NCBI GenBank assembly: GCA_903822595.1
Contig: CAIJPS010000083.1
Span: 1 to 64,000 of the forward strand
Direction of reading: 5' to 3'
Origin: an uncultured Chlorobiaceae bacterium
GTDB lineage: Bacteria > Bacteroidota > Chlorobiia > Chlorobiales > Chlorobiaceae
DNA: 64,000 nt
Shown here: positions 39,464 through 48,200 of the stretch, one piece after another
Layout of the letters: each line of letters begins with the position of its first letter
How positions within the stretch are numbered: the stretch's first letter is position 1
Position numbers and translations under genes: made by a program
Notes under the pieces: model-generated
Database searches by the model: none
Seen by the model: the letters and a program-made list of their open reading frames with translations, nothing else
What the model was told of the DNA's origin: nothing

Positions 39464-40207
39464 TCAGAGTTTTTTGCGTTTATCGCGTACATAGATTGCT
39501 TTTGATTGCCCTTCACCAATAACTCGCTCCTCAATATCGAAGAGTTTTGTGGCAACCAATAACTCGCCAAGCCTGATATAGCCGTAATTACGAGGATCAA
39601 ATTCCGGTGACTGTTTTGCAATATTGCTCCCGGTCGTTGCAAGATGCGCCCAGCCACTTTCGTCCGAGGAGGCCTCAACGGCATTCCTCAACAAGCGCAC
39701 AAGTCGGGCATCCCGCTTGAGTTCCGTCATAGACTTTTTGGCAATCGATTCATTTTCATTGATTTTTGCCCTTAAGACTTCGATATAAATAAACTTGTCA
39801 CATGCCGAAACAAATGCGGACGGAGTTTTTTTCTCTCCAAAACCATAGACCATGAGCCCTGCCTCCCTGATTCGTGAAGCAAGTTTTGTAAAATCGCTGT
39901 CGCTTGAAACAATGCAGAAACCTTGAAATTTTCCCGTGTACAAAAGGTCCATGGCATCAATAATCATGGCACTATCGGTTGCATTTTTTCCTTTGGTATA
40001 GCCGAACTGCTGAATGGGTTGAATGGAATACTCCAGCAGCACCTCCTTCCAGCTTCTCAGGGCCGTCGAGGTCCAGTCGCCGTAGATTCTTTTAACGCTT
40101 GACGTCCCATACTTTGCGACCTCCGCCAGAAGACCTTCAATGATTGTCGCCTGTGTATTATCGGCATCAATCAGCACAGCAAGACGCTCCGTTTTTTCTA
40201 TTGCCAT
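39464..40207 (-). CDS. NYN-domain (LabA/DUF88) protein with an OST-HTH/LOTUS-like C terminus
   Basis: Residues 1-140 are a PIN/NYN nuclease-like domain: LAVLIDADNTQATIIEGLLA, KGKNATDSAMIIDAMDLL and FCIVSSDSDFTKLASRIREA give the acidic residues for metal binding. The remaining 90 residues (SGWAHLATTGSNIAKQSPEF onward) resemble the OST-HTH/LOTUS RNA-binding fold. Proteins of this architecture are suspected RNases or RNA-binding factors. Start ATG 40207 (MAIEKTERLAVL). It is 43 bases from the metal-binding protein gene on the same strand. Confidence 0.85.
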   Translation of the reverse strand: MAIEKTERLAVLIDADNTQATIIEGLLAEVAKYGTSSVKRIYGDWTSTALRSWKEVLLEYSIQPIQQFGYTKGKNATDSAMIIDAMDLLYTGKFQGFCIVSSDSDFTKLASRIREAGLMVYGFGEKKTPSAFVSACDKFIYIEVLRAKINENESIAKKSMTELKRDARLVRLLRNAVEASSDESGWAHLATTGSNIAKQSPEFDPRNYGYIRLGELLVATKLFDIEERVIGEGQSKAIYVRDKRKKL

Positions 40208-40250
40208 GGCACTTTCCGTTCTTTTGTTCTCCAAAAAAACGCAGACAGCC

Positions 40251-40457
40251 TCAGGCTTTCACCTTGAAACCCTGCCCCTCAATAACCGTTGCAATGAATG
40301 CAATACTGACCGTCTCCGGTTCATACTCTACAACAACGGTGCCTTTGAGATGAGAAGCTTCCGCCTCCCTGACCCCTTCAACCTCCTCAAGAGCCTCTTT
40401 GACAAGCAATTCACAACCTCCGCAATGCATACCGCTTACCTGAAATTCATTTTTCAT
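40251..40457 (-). CDS. HMA-type metal-binding protein (copper chaperone-like)
   Basis: A 68-residue ferredoxin-like fold with the metal-binding motif GMHCGGC near the N terminus and the usual VEGVREAEASHLKGTVVVEY pattern. It probably carries Cu(I) or a similar ion to an ATPase or enzyme. No P-type ATPase is adjacent. Confidence 0.9.
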   Translation of the reverse strand: MKNEFQVSGMHCGGCELLVKEALEEVEGVREAEASHLKGTVVVEYEPETVSIAFIATVIEGQGFKVKA

Positions 40458-40620
40458 GGAATAGTGACAATAAAATCATTGAATATCATCTTCTGATGCA
40501 CAACTGCCTTCTGCGCAAGAACTCACAAAGGAAGAAGTTACGTACACTACCGGCAATTTTAAAATATTTCCGTCAAATCAGGATTCGTAGATATTCAGGG
40601 AGTGGTTATATTGTAGAACT

Positions 40621-41211
40621 ATGAACCCTTCACGACCACATTCAAGAGCAGGCATATCATGCCTTTTTGTGCTCATGCTTTTAGCAGGGCTGACGATGCT
40701 CACGTCATGCAACCGAACACAAAATGAAATCGACAGCCTGCAACAGCAGGTCTGGAAAAACCCCAAAAATGCCAGTGCCTGGCTGCTTCTTGGTAACGCC
40801 TATGCACGCACCCGGCGCTATAGCGAAGCCTCTGCCGCATACAAAAGTGCCCTCGCCTTAAATCCCGAACTCGATGAAGCTTTGCACGCACTTGGTGCCG
40901 TCGCTTTCAACCAGAAAAACTATAGCGAAGCCCAGGAATACTTTCAGAAACACCTCGAACGTTCTCCAAAAGACTCATTGAGACTTTACGATCTCGGTAA
41001 CGCCTCCATGCAACTGGGGCAATACGACAAGGCAGCAAAACTCTACCAGGAATCCATAGAGAACAGCGATTCATTTACCGATGCACACTACAACCTCGGT
41101 GTCTGCTACATCCGTATCGGCCGCAGAACTGAAGCACAGGCGATTTATGAATGGCTTCTTGTCAAAAACAATTATCTTGCGATCTCCCTGCAGAAACATC
41201 TACAAAAATGA
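40621..41211 (+). CDS. TPR lipoprotein
   Basis: A 196-residue lipoprotein with a signal peptide whose lipobox is LTSC (about residue 30). Four tetratricopeptide repeats follow (ASAWLLLGNAYARTRRYSEA, DEALHALGAVAFNQKNYSEA, SLRLYDLGNASMQLGQYDKA, TDAHYNLGVCYIRIGRRTEA). It is a protein-interaction scaffold in the envelope with unknown partners. The stop is 7 bases before menF, so it may be cotranscribed with the menaquinone genes. Confidence 0.85.
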   Translation: MNPSRPHSRAGISCLFVLMLLAGLTMLTSCNRTQNEIDSLQQQVWKNPKNASAWLLLGNAYARTRRYSEASAAYKSALALNPELDEALHALGAVAFNQKNYSEAQEYFQKHLERSPKDSLRLYDLGNASMQLGQYDKAAKLYQESIENSDSFTDAHYNLGVCYIRIGRRTEAQAIYEWLLVKNNYLAISLQKHLQK

Positions 41212-41217
41212 GGCACG

Positions 41218-42624
41218 GTGATTAACCCTTCAGAGAAACCTTTATCCATAGAAAAGGCGATCTCAAGCCTTGTATCGGCATTAACTCGTTATGCTGACGA
41301 CCATGCACGACCCGATCATCGTGACCGGGCCCTGCTTGTAACGTTCCGTCAACCTCTTCAACCGACAGAGCTTCCTGAATGGCTTTGCCGTCAGACCATC
41401 TACCCGCGACTTTTTTGGATGAACCGGGAGAGAGATTTTTCCGTTGCCGGTATCGGAATTGCCGACACCATTACCTTGGAAGGCTCTGGAAGCAATGAGG
41501 CAAGTTTCCGGAAGTTCGCCCGTTCCATCGCAGAAAAAGAGCCCGATGCACGCTATTTCGGCGGTTTCCGTTTCAACAACGAAGAAGAGCGGGAACCGAT
41601 CTGGAAGGAGTTTTCTTCGTTTTCCTTTATTCTTCCACTTGTCCAGTTGACGTTTGAGAACGGCACGTTTACCCTCTCATGCCACCTCTGGCTTGAAAGC
41701 GACGACGAACTCCAGACAAAAATCATCGCGATAACCAATGTGCTCCATCGTGTTGTAGCAGACACTGATTGCTCAGCAATGAAACTGCCTGAACTGCTGA
41801 ATATCTCCTATAACCCGGATGAGAAAAAGTGGATGGAACAGTGCCAAAAAGCGCTGCTCACCTTTGAGGCTGGCAATATGGAAAAAATCATGCTGGCCCG
41901 GCAGACCAGTCTTGAATTCAGTAGCAGCTTTTCACCGCTCCTTTTTCTGTTGCAGTATCCTTATCCTCAGAATGCGATCTACCGGTTCTACTTCGAACCG
42001 ACTGAAAACCACGCATTTTTCAGCTTTACTCCTGAACGCCTCTACCGCCGTGACGGTAAAATGCTGCTCACTGAAGCCCTTGCAGGCACCTGCTCAAAGG
42101 AATCCATAAACGGCGATGACCATCACGCCTCGGAAGTACTCCTGAATTCAGAAAAAGATATCAGGGAACACAACTTCGTCAAGGAGATGATCTCCCAGGA
42201 ACTGAGCAAGATATGCAGCACAATTGATATGGATAAAGAGGTCAAGGTGCTTCAACTCAATCGTCTTGCACACCTCTATACACGCTGTACGGCTCAACTC
42301 AAACCTGAATTCGAGCATGACAGCGCAGTTCTGCAACTCCTCCACCCGACGCCTGCAGTCGGTGGAGTACCCAAGGCTCAGGCCATGCAGCATATCATCG
42401 ATCTGGAACCATTCAGCCGTGGCTGGTACGCCGCGCCTGTCGGGTGGGTAAGCCGGGATGCTGCCGAATTTTCCGTAGCTATCCGCTCAGCTCTTGTCAA
42501 GGGCCGTTTTGCCTATCTCTACTCCGGTGCCGGTCTTGTAAAAGGCTCCGATCCTTATTCTGAATGGGAAGAAGTTGACCAGAAAATAGGGGACATACTG
42601 GCCATAACCCGGCAGGAAGCATGA
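41218..42624 (+). CDS. menF: Isochorismate synthase
   Basis: First committed enzyme of menaquinone synthesis, chorismate to isochorismate. It starts at GTG 41218. The chorismate-binding domain is in the C-terminal half: ALAGTCSKESINGDDHHASE, LLHPTPAVGGVPKAQAMQHI, FSRGWYAAPVGWVSRDAAEF and LYSGAGLVKGSDPYSEWEEV. Length 468 is normal. The end overlaps menD by four bases (ATGA). Confidence 0.93.
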   Translation: MINPSEKPLSIEKAISSLVSALTRYADDHARPDHRDRALLVTFRQPLQPTELPEWLCRQTIYPRLFWMNRERDFSVAGIGIADTITLEGSGSNEASFRKFARSIAEKEPDARYFGGFRFNNEEEREPIWKEFSSFSFILPLVQLTFENGTFTLSCHLWLESDDELQTKIIAITNVLHRVVADTDCSAMKLPELLNISYNPDEKKWMEQCQKALLTFEAGNMEKIMLARQTSLEFSSSFSPLLFLLQYPYPQNAIYRFYFEPTENHAFFSFTPERLYRRDGKMLLTEALAGTCSKESINGDDHHASEVLLNSEKDIREHNFVKEMISQELSKICSTIDMDKEVKVLQLNRLAHLYTRCTAQLKPEFEHDSAVLQLLHPTPAVGGVPKAQAMQHIIDLEPFSRGWYAAPVGWVSRDAAEFSVAIRSALVKGRFAYLYSGAGLVKGSDPYSEWEEVDQKIGDILAITRQEA

Positions 42625-44375
42625 ACAACCGCCAGATAACCACACTGTGGAGCCAGATCGTCATTGAAGAGCTGATCCGCCAGGGTGCGGATTTTTTCTG
42701 CATCTCACCAGGCTCACGCTCAACCCCCCTCACCATTGCCATCGCAAGAAACCCGAAAGCGCGATGGAAAATTTTTGTTGATGAACGCTCCGCCGCCTTT
42801 TTTGCACTCGGGTACGGAAGGGCAACCGCCAGGCCTGCCGTGCTGGTCTGCACCTCTGGCACCGCCGTCGCAAACTATTTCCCGGCCCTCATAGAAGCGT
42901 CGATAGACTTTCAGCCGATGATTGTGCTCTCTTCCGACCGCCCCTTCGAGCTGCTGGATTGTGGCGCCAACCAGACTATCCGGCAGGAAAATATCTTTGG
43001 CAACTATACCCGATGGAACATGCAGTTGCCAGCGCCGTCAACAGATACGCCATTGAAGGCGCTCCTCTCAACGGTCGCTTATGCCGTTGCAAAATCACTC
43101 GGCGAGTCAGCAGGCCCGGTACATCTGAACCAGCCATTCCGCGAACCGTTTGAACCTGCAACTCCAGATTTGAACGATTCCTGGGTCACTCCCGTTCAGC
43201 ATTGGCTTGAAAACGGAAAACCATTCAGCAGCTCGATAGTTCCTGAAAAGCAGCCTGACAGCAACACCATCACCATGCTACGGCAACTGCTCGCAGCGGC
43301 AGAGCGGCCGATGATCATTGCCGGCAGTATGACGAGCAGGGCTGACGCCCTCGCGGTCAGTGAACTGTCGAGCGACCTGAACATACCACTCTATGCCGAT
43401 TTTTCTTCAGGTCTGCGCATGGTTGCCTCTGTCCATCCCTGGCAGCTCCTGCTCCAGACACCTGAATTCAGAAAATCCCTGCAGTGTGATCTTGTCCTGC
43501 ACTTCGGCGGCAACGTCATTGCAAAACACCCCTCAAGCGCGCTGCAAGAGTGGCAACCGGAACACTACATTGTCATCAAGCCACAACCCAACCGCTTTTC
43601 CCCCGACCACAACGTCACCTGCCGCCTTGAAGCATCCATTGCACAGACAGCCGAAATGCTGAAAGGGTGCCGCGCCACCCAGCCAAAACTCGACAGCAAC
43701 ACCGTTGACCGCGTTTTCAGAAGAATATCTGAAGAGATTCAAACCGAACTTCTCCCCGACAAACCGGTCACCGACATCTCCGCTGCCCGACTGGTTTCGC
43801 AGATTGTAACAGAGCAACAGGTGCTTTTTGTGTCAAACAGCATGCCCGTCAGGGATATGGACAACTACGCCAGCAGCAGCCACGCCTGCGGCATTCCAAC
43901 CGCCATCAACCGTGGAGTAAGCGGCATTGACGGCATCATTTCCACCACCGCCGGTTTTGCCACTGGACACCAGAAGCCGGCAACACTGATGATTGGCGAC
44001 ATTGCATTCCTGCACGACCTCAACGCCCTCTCGCTGCTCGGCACACTCCCCGTTCCCATGCAGATCATCGTTTTGAACAACAACGGTGGCGCCATATTCT
44101 CCTTCCTTCCGGTTTCAGAATACAGCGACGTCTTTGAAACCCACTTCGCCACCCCCCAGAACTACAGCATCCGCTCAGCCGCAGAAACCTTCGGGCTCGA
44201 CTATGCAGCCCCGCAAACCAACCAGGAATTCATTGAGGTATACCACACCGCGTGCAGCAGTAACCGGAGCATCATTATTGAGGTATGCGGTAACCGGGCG
44301 GAGAACGTGCACCAGCACCGCGCATTGCGGGAGAGGATTATGGCGCTGGCGAAAGAATTGAATGTCCGGGATTAA
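42621..44375 (+). CDS. menD: 2-succinyl-5-enolpyruvyl-6-hydroxy-3-cyclohexene-1-carboxylate synthase (SEPHCHC)
   Basis: Thiamine-diphosphate enzyme that joins isochorismate with 2-oxoglutarate. The N-terminal domain has FCISPGSRSTPLTIAIARNP and VLVCTSGTAVANYFPALIEA; the TPP-binding C-terminal part has MIGDIAFLHDLNALSLLG and IVLNNNGGAIFSFLPVSEY. Length 584 is normal. It overlaps menF by four bases. The next men gene on this strand is menH, about 8.9 kb away. Confidence 0.96.
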   Translation: MNNRQITTLWSQIVIEELIRQGADFFCISPGSRSTPLTIAIARNPKARWKIFVDERSAAFFALGYGRATARPAVLVCTSGTAVANYFPALIEASIDFQPMIVLSSDRPFELLDCGANQTIRQENIFGNYTRWNMQLPAPSTDTPLKALLSTVAYAVAKSLGESAGPVHLNQPFREPFEPATPDLNDSWVTPVQHWLENGKPFSSSIVPEKQPDSNTITMLRQLLAAAERPMIIAGSMTSRADALAVSELSSDLNIPLYADFSSGLRMVASVHPWQLLLQTPEFRKSLQCDLVLHFGGNVIAKHPSSALQEWQPEHYIVIKPQPNRFSPDHNVTCRLEASIAQTAEMLKGCRATQPKLDSNTVDRVFRRISEEIQTELLPDKPVTDISAARLVSQIVTEQQVLFVSNSMPVRDMDNYASSSHACGIPTAINRGVSGIDGIISTTAGFATGHQKPATLMIGDIAFLHDLNALSLLGTLPVPMQIIVLNNNGGAIFSFLPVSEYSDVFETHFATPQNYSIRSAAETFGLDYAAPQTNQEFIEVYHTACSSNRSIIIEVCGNRAENVHQHRALRERIMALAKELNVRD

Positions 44376-44401
44376 CCCGAAATCCGTACCATGAATTGTT
44401 T

Positions 44402-44429
44402 GTAGGGGCACGGCATGCCGTGCCCCTAC
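44402..44429. repeat. REP palindrome (copy 1)
   Basis: 28-base perfect palindrome with arm GTAGGGGCACGGCA, just downstream of menD and of the RAYT gene's 3' end. The same unit recurs at 44707 and 45064. Confidence 0.92.
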
Positions 44430-44463
44430 GGAATACCCATGCATCCAACAATTTGCCGCACCC

Positions 44464-45027
44464 CTACACATACAATTGATCGGCTGCCCAATGAACAGTA
44501 TTATTGCGTATATATTCCCGAATTCGTTGTAATTCAAATTCATCACGAACAATTCGTTCCCAGTAATTGCGTTGCCAAACAACACATCTTGCTGACGATT
44601 GAAAAAGATCGTTAATCGCTTTTGTCACAGCCGATTTGAATGAACGAATAACCGTTGGAATTGATCTGGAAACCGGCACCCCAAATTTTTCATTCGGCAG
44701 CGTCATCGTAGGGGCACGGCATGCCGTGCCCCTACGCGCCCCATCATCATTATCCACAACCCGTAAAATACCGTGAACATGATTGGGCATGACAATAAAT
44801 TCATCCAATTCTATATGGGAAAAATGATCCGGTATGGCAGACCAACATGCAACAGCAATTTCACCCTGTACATTGAGCCGCATCGCATCATGCTCAATGG
44901 ATCCAAACAGGCAAAAACGATTATGGGTACAGATGGTAATAAAATAAAACCCGGACTGACTATAATCATGCTGTTGTAAACGAATGCTACGCCTATGATG
45001 ACCCTGCATTATTGCCCCCCCATTCAT
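44464..45027 (-). CDS. REP-associated tyrosine transposase (RAYT, Y1 family)
   Basis: Y1/HUH-type transposase of the REP-associated family, which moves REP palindromes. The protein has the YSQSGFYFITICTHNRFCLF start, the HUH-type motif FIVMPNHVHGILRVV, and the C-terminal NYWERIVRDEFELQRIREYI stretch with WERIIR-like residues typical of RAYTs. The middle contains RRGTACRAPT, encoded by an inserted REP sequence. Start is ATG 45027 or 45009. It is flanked by REPs on both sides. Confidence 0.9.
   Translation of the reverse strand: MNGGAIMQGHHRRSIRLQQHDYSQSGFYFITICTHNRFCLFGSIEHDAMRLNVQGEIAVACWSAIPDHFSHIELDEFIVMPNHVHGILRVVDNDDGARRGTACRAPTMTLPNEKFGVPVSRSIPTVIRSFKSAVTKAINDLFQSSARCVVWQRNYWERIVRDEFELQRIREYIRNNTVHWAADQLYV
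44707..44736. repeat. REP palindrome inside the RAYT coding sequence (copy 2)
   Basis: 30-base perfect palindrome, the same GTAGGGGCACGGCA arm plus one more pair. It is read in frame by the transposase gene as GARRGTACRAPT. Confidence 0.92.
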
Positions 45028-45050
45028 GTTATACTCCGTTCGTTAAACAT

Positions 45051-45104
45051 GCACGCCGTTGTAGTAGGGGCACGGCATGCCGTGCCCCTACTACAACGGC
45101 GTGC
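45051..45104. repeat. Extended 54-base perfect palindrome upstream of RAYT (copy 3)
   Basis: Arm of 27 bases, beginning GCACGCCGTTGTAGTAGGGG and ending GCACGGCA, with no loop. It contains the 28-base REP core in its centre (45064-45091). A further partial copy (GTGCCGTGCCCCTACA) follows at about 45101-45116. Confidence 0.93.
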
Positions 45105-45248
45105 CGTGCCCCTACAATCGCATGCACAACCATACATGAACAAATAAAACATCGGTATACTACACAAAAAAATTTCCAGACTCTCCATGTGAGATTACCT
45201 TTTGCTGAAGCTTTTTTTCAGAGATTCAGAAATCAGATTGCCAGAATT

Positions 45249-48200
45249 TCAGGAAGAAAAAGGACTGGAACGGACAACCCGAAAGCCGAAACTGTCGAGC
45301 CAGTTCGCCGGATGACCGCCGCTGTACCGGGCAGCGCAACGCAGATAATCGGGATTACCGTACCAGGAACCGCCGCGCAACGCACGGGCAGAAGTGTCTT
45401 TGGCGTATTTACTATCCATCCACTCCCACGCATTACCCGCCATATCGTACAACCCCTCCGGTGTTGCCCCGTCGGGGTAGTTGCCAACAGGTGTTGTTGC
45501 ACCAATAGTTTGATTGAAATTAGCCAGTGTCGAGCCTGGCTTACCCTTCTCGTCACTCCAGGGATAATTTCGAACCTTCTCTGCGGTGGTTCCTCGCTTC
45601 CCCCCTGCGGCCCACTCCCACTCAATCTCGGTCGGAAGGCGATAAGGCGGTTTATCGGTCTCAAAAAGGGAGAGCCAGAGGCAGTAGGCTTGAGCGGCAT
45701 ACCAAGTAATACCAACAACCGGCTGATCCTCTCCGCCAAATTTTCGTTCCTCATCGTATCGTGAACGAAAGAGTGTGGCCAGATTGTTTTTACCCTCTTT
45801 GAGAAAGTTGCCAAACTCCTCTCCCCAACTGCTGTTTTTGGCAATTGTTTTCAGTTCTGCACTGAGTGTCTTCGCTGAAGAGCCTTCTTGCTGCAACGAG
45901 GCAATGAAAAGACGGTAAAGCCGGTTCGTTACCAGGTATTTGGCAACATAGAGATCCTCAACACGCTCCTCCTTTTCTGTCACCGAATAGATATAGCTCC
46001 CGCCCGGTATCAGGATGTACTCCGCATTCTGTTCATTGGGATTATGAAACGATGCCGGTTTTCCGCTGATGCTCTTTTCAGCTTTTGAAGTTAGTGGCTG
46101 ACCTCCAAGCGCAAAAATCACCTCCTCAGTCCGGTTAATAATGTCCCTGTTCTCTCTGGCAAGTTTTTTCTCCCGGAACTCCAGCAACGCTCCAAGAGAG
46201 GCCGGTTTATTGATAGCTTTGAGGCAATCAAGAATCACCCGCTGCCTGCTGGTTGTTGTCGCCGGTTCAAGCAGCTTTTTGCACAATGCGTCAATTTTTT
46301 TTCCTTTTGCCTCTTCAATGATGGTCAGCAACAACAATTGCTGTTTTGGCGTCATCTCCTCACTTTGTGGCGAATCGAAGAGCTTTGCCATAAAGGCATC
46401 AAACACCCTGGCATCAACCGAAGCAATAAAAAAGCGGAGCGGCTCTTCCCACCAGTCATCACCAAAATTTGCAACAAGCGTATTCAGATGCTCATACGGC
46501 CTGTCTTCCTTGAGCTGCACTCCCGCGAGATATTCACGGAATGATTTATGCCGGAAGAGGTACTCTTTGCCAGCGGTTTCAACGAGCAACCCTGCGCGTT
46601 TGACCAGATAGTCGCAAAAAATTTCTGCTGTTGGAGGGGTATCAAGCGTGTCAAGCGACTCCAGCATTGCCGTGTACATGTCGGCTCTCGCCGCTTCATC
46701 TTTTTTGAGCCTCTGCTGCATCCAGAGCGAAACCGGCCCAAGCACCTGGCGGGCATCAATTGCCGAGAGCAGCGGTTTTATATTCCGGCGTTTGTCGCGG
46801 AATTCGAGCAGATAATCGAGCGCAGATTCGTAAAGTTTCACACGGCTTTCCGGCATATAGTCCCTATCCTTCCACAAAATAGCCATGATCTGCAAAATCA
46901 TGGGAATGGCGGCGAGTTGACGCAGCCCCTTGTTCTTTTCTGCCTTGAGATGCGCAACAATGGTGGTGGTGCGTTTTTCGGCCTCTGCTTTTTGCCTTTC
47001 CTGCCACTTCTCTTCGTCAACGCCCTTCTCACAAGGCTCATTCATGAATGCTGCCCTGAACCAGTTGCCCAAAAACCGCTCCTGCTGCTTTACTGTAAAG
47101 TCCTGTACATCGGCTCGTTCGTACTCCGACGAAAGCTCAATACCTTCATCTTTGCGGTACCCTGTCGCCCGTGATGTCACCACAAAAAAAGCCTTGCTGA
47201 AGCCGCTGAAGGCGTTGTCAATCCACCAGCATGCCTCTCTTCTCTCATTCGTATTGCTGATTTCATCAAGGCCGTCAAGCAACACAAGAGAGTTCTCATT
47301 GTTCAGCCAGTCTTTAAAAACCTTTGCATCAATGGTTTGATGATGCTTTTCTGACCAGGCTGCAAGGGTTGCTGGCAGCTTTTCGGTGCAACGCCCCTCC
47401 TTGTCGCGGACAAGATCACGCAATGGCAGGTAGAAAACATTGACTGGAGCGCTGAATCCAAGCTTCGTGTACTCCTCAAGCGCACATAGGGCATAATACT
47501 TGAGAAGCGTTGTTTTGCCCGAACCCGGATCACCGATAACGAGAAGCATTCGGCGACCTCTCCGGTCGTGGAAAGCCTGTTTCATGATCTCGTCAGGGGA
47601 AAGGATATGTTCACTTCCCTGCAGGTCACTCTCTTTTGAAACAGAGCCAACTCTTTCATGACTGTCGGAGAGGCGCAAGGGGACAAAAGTGTCGTTATTC
47701 AGGTTAACCTTGATGCTCTCAACACCCGGAAGGCCAAGCATACGGATGTAACCCAACTCCTCTTTGAGGATTGTCTGATAGCACTCTCTGTAAACTTTAT
47801 ATTTTTTGTCAACAAGGATTGTTGTTCCTTTGCCGCCAGGATGTTCGGTATCGGGTTTGTGAAAAACAAGTCGAAGATCGAATATGGCTTTAGCAACCTT
47901 TTCCTTGAACTCCTCAAGGTTGTTGAACTCGGCATAAACACGATGAACCGCCGAATCGGGCTCCATCTTCTTTGCCCGCTCACGGAAGGCATTTAACCAA
48001 GCTTCCTTCTCAGGATCTTTTTCAATGTCACTCTTCTTTATTACATGATTGTCGCCCATAATAAAGAGGAGAATTGGCCTTCGAAGCCGCACTGCTTCGT
48101 TAAACTCCAACTCGGTAATTGAAAGCTTGCCGGGATTCCGGCTTGTGCATACTGGTGTCTGCCCATATTTGTGGCTGATCAGAAGGATATAAGCAGCGCT

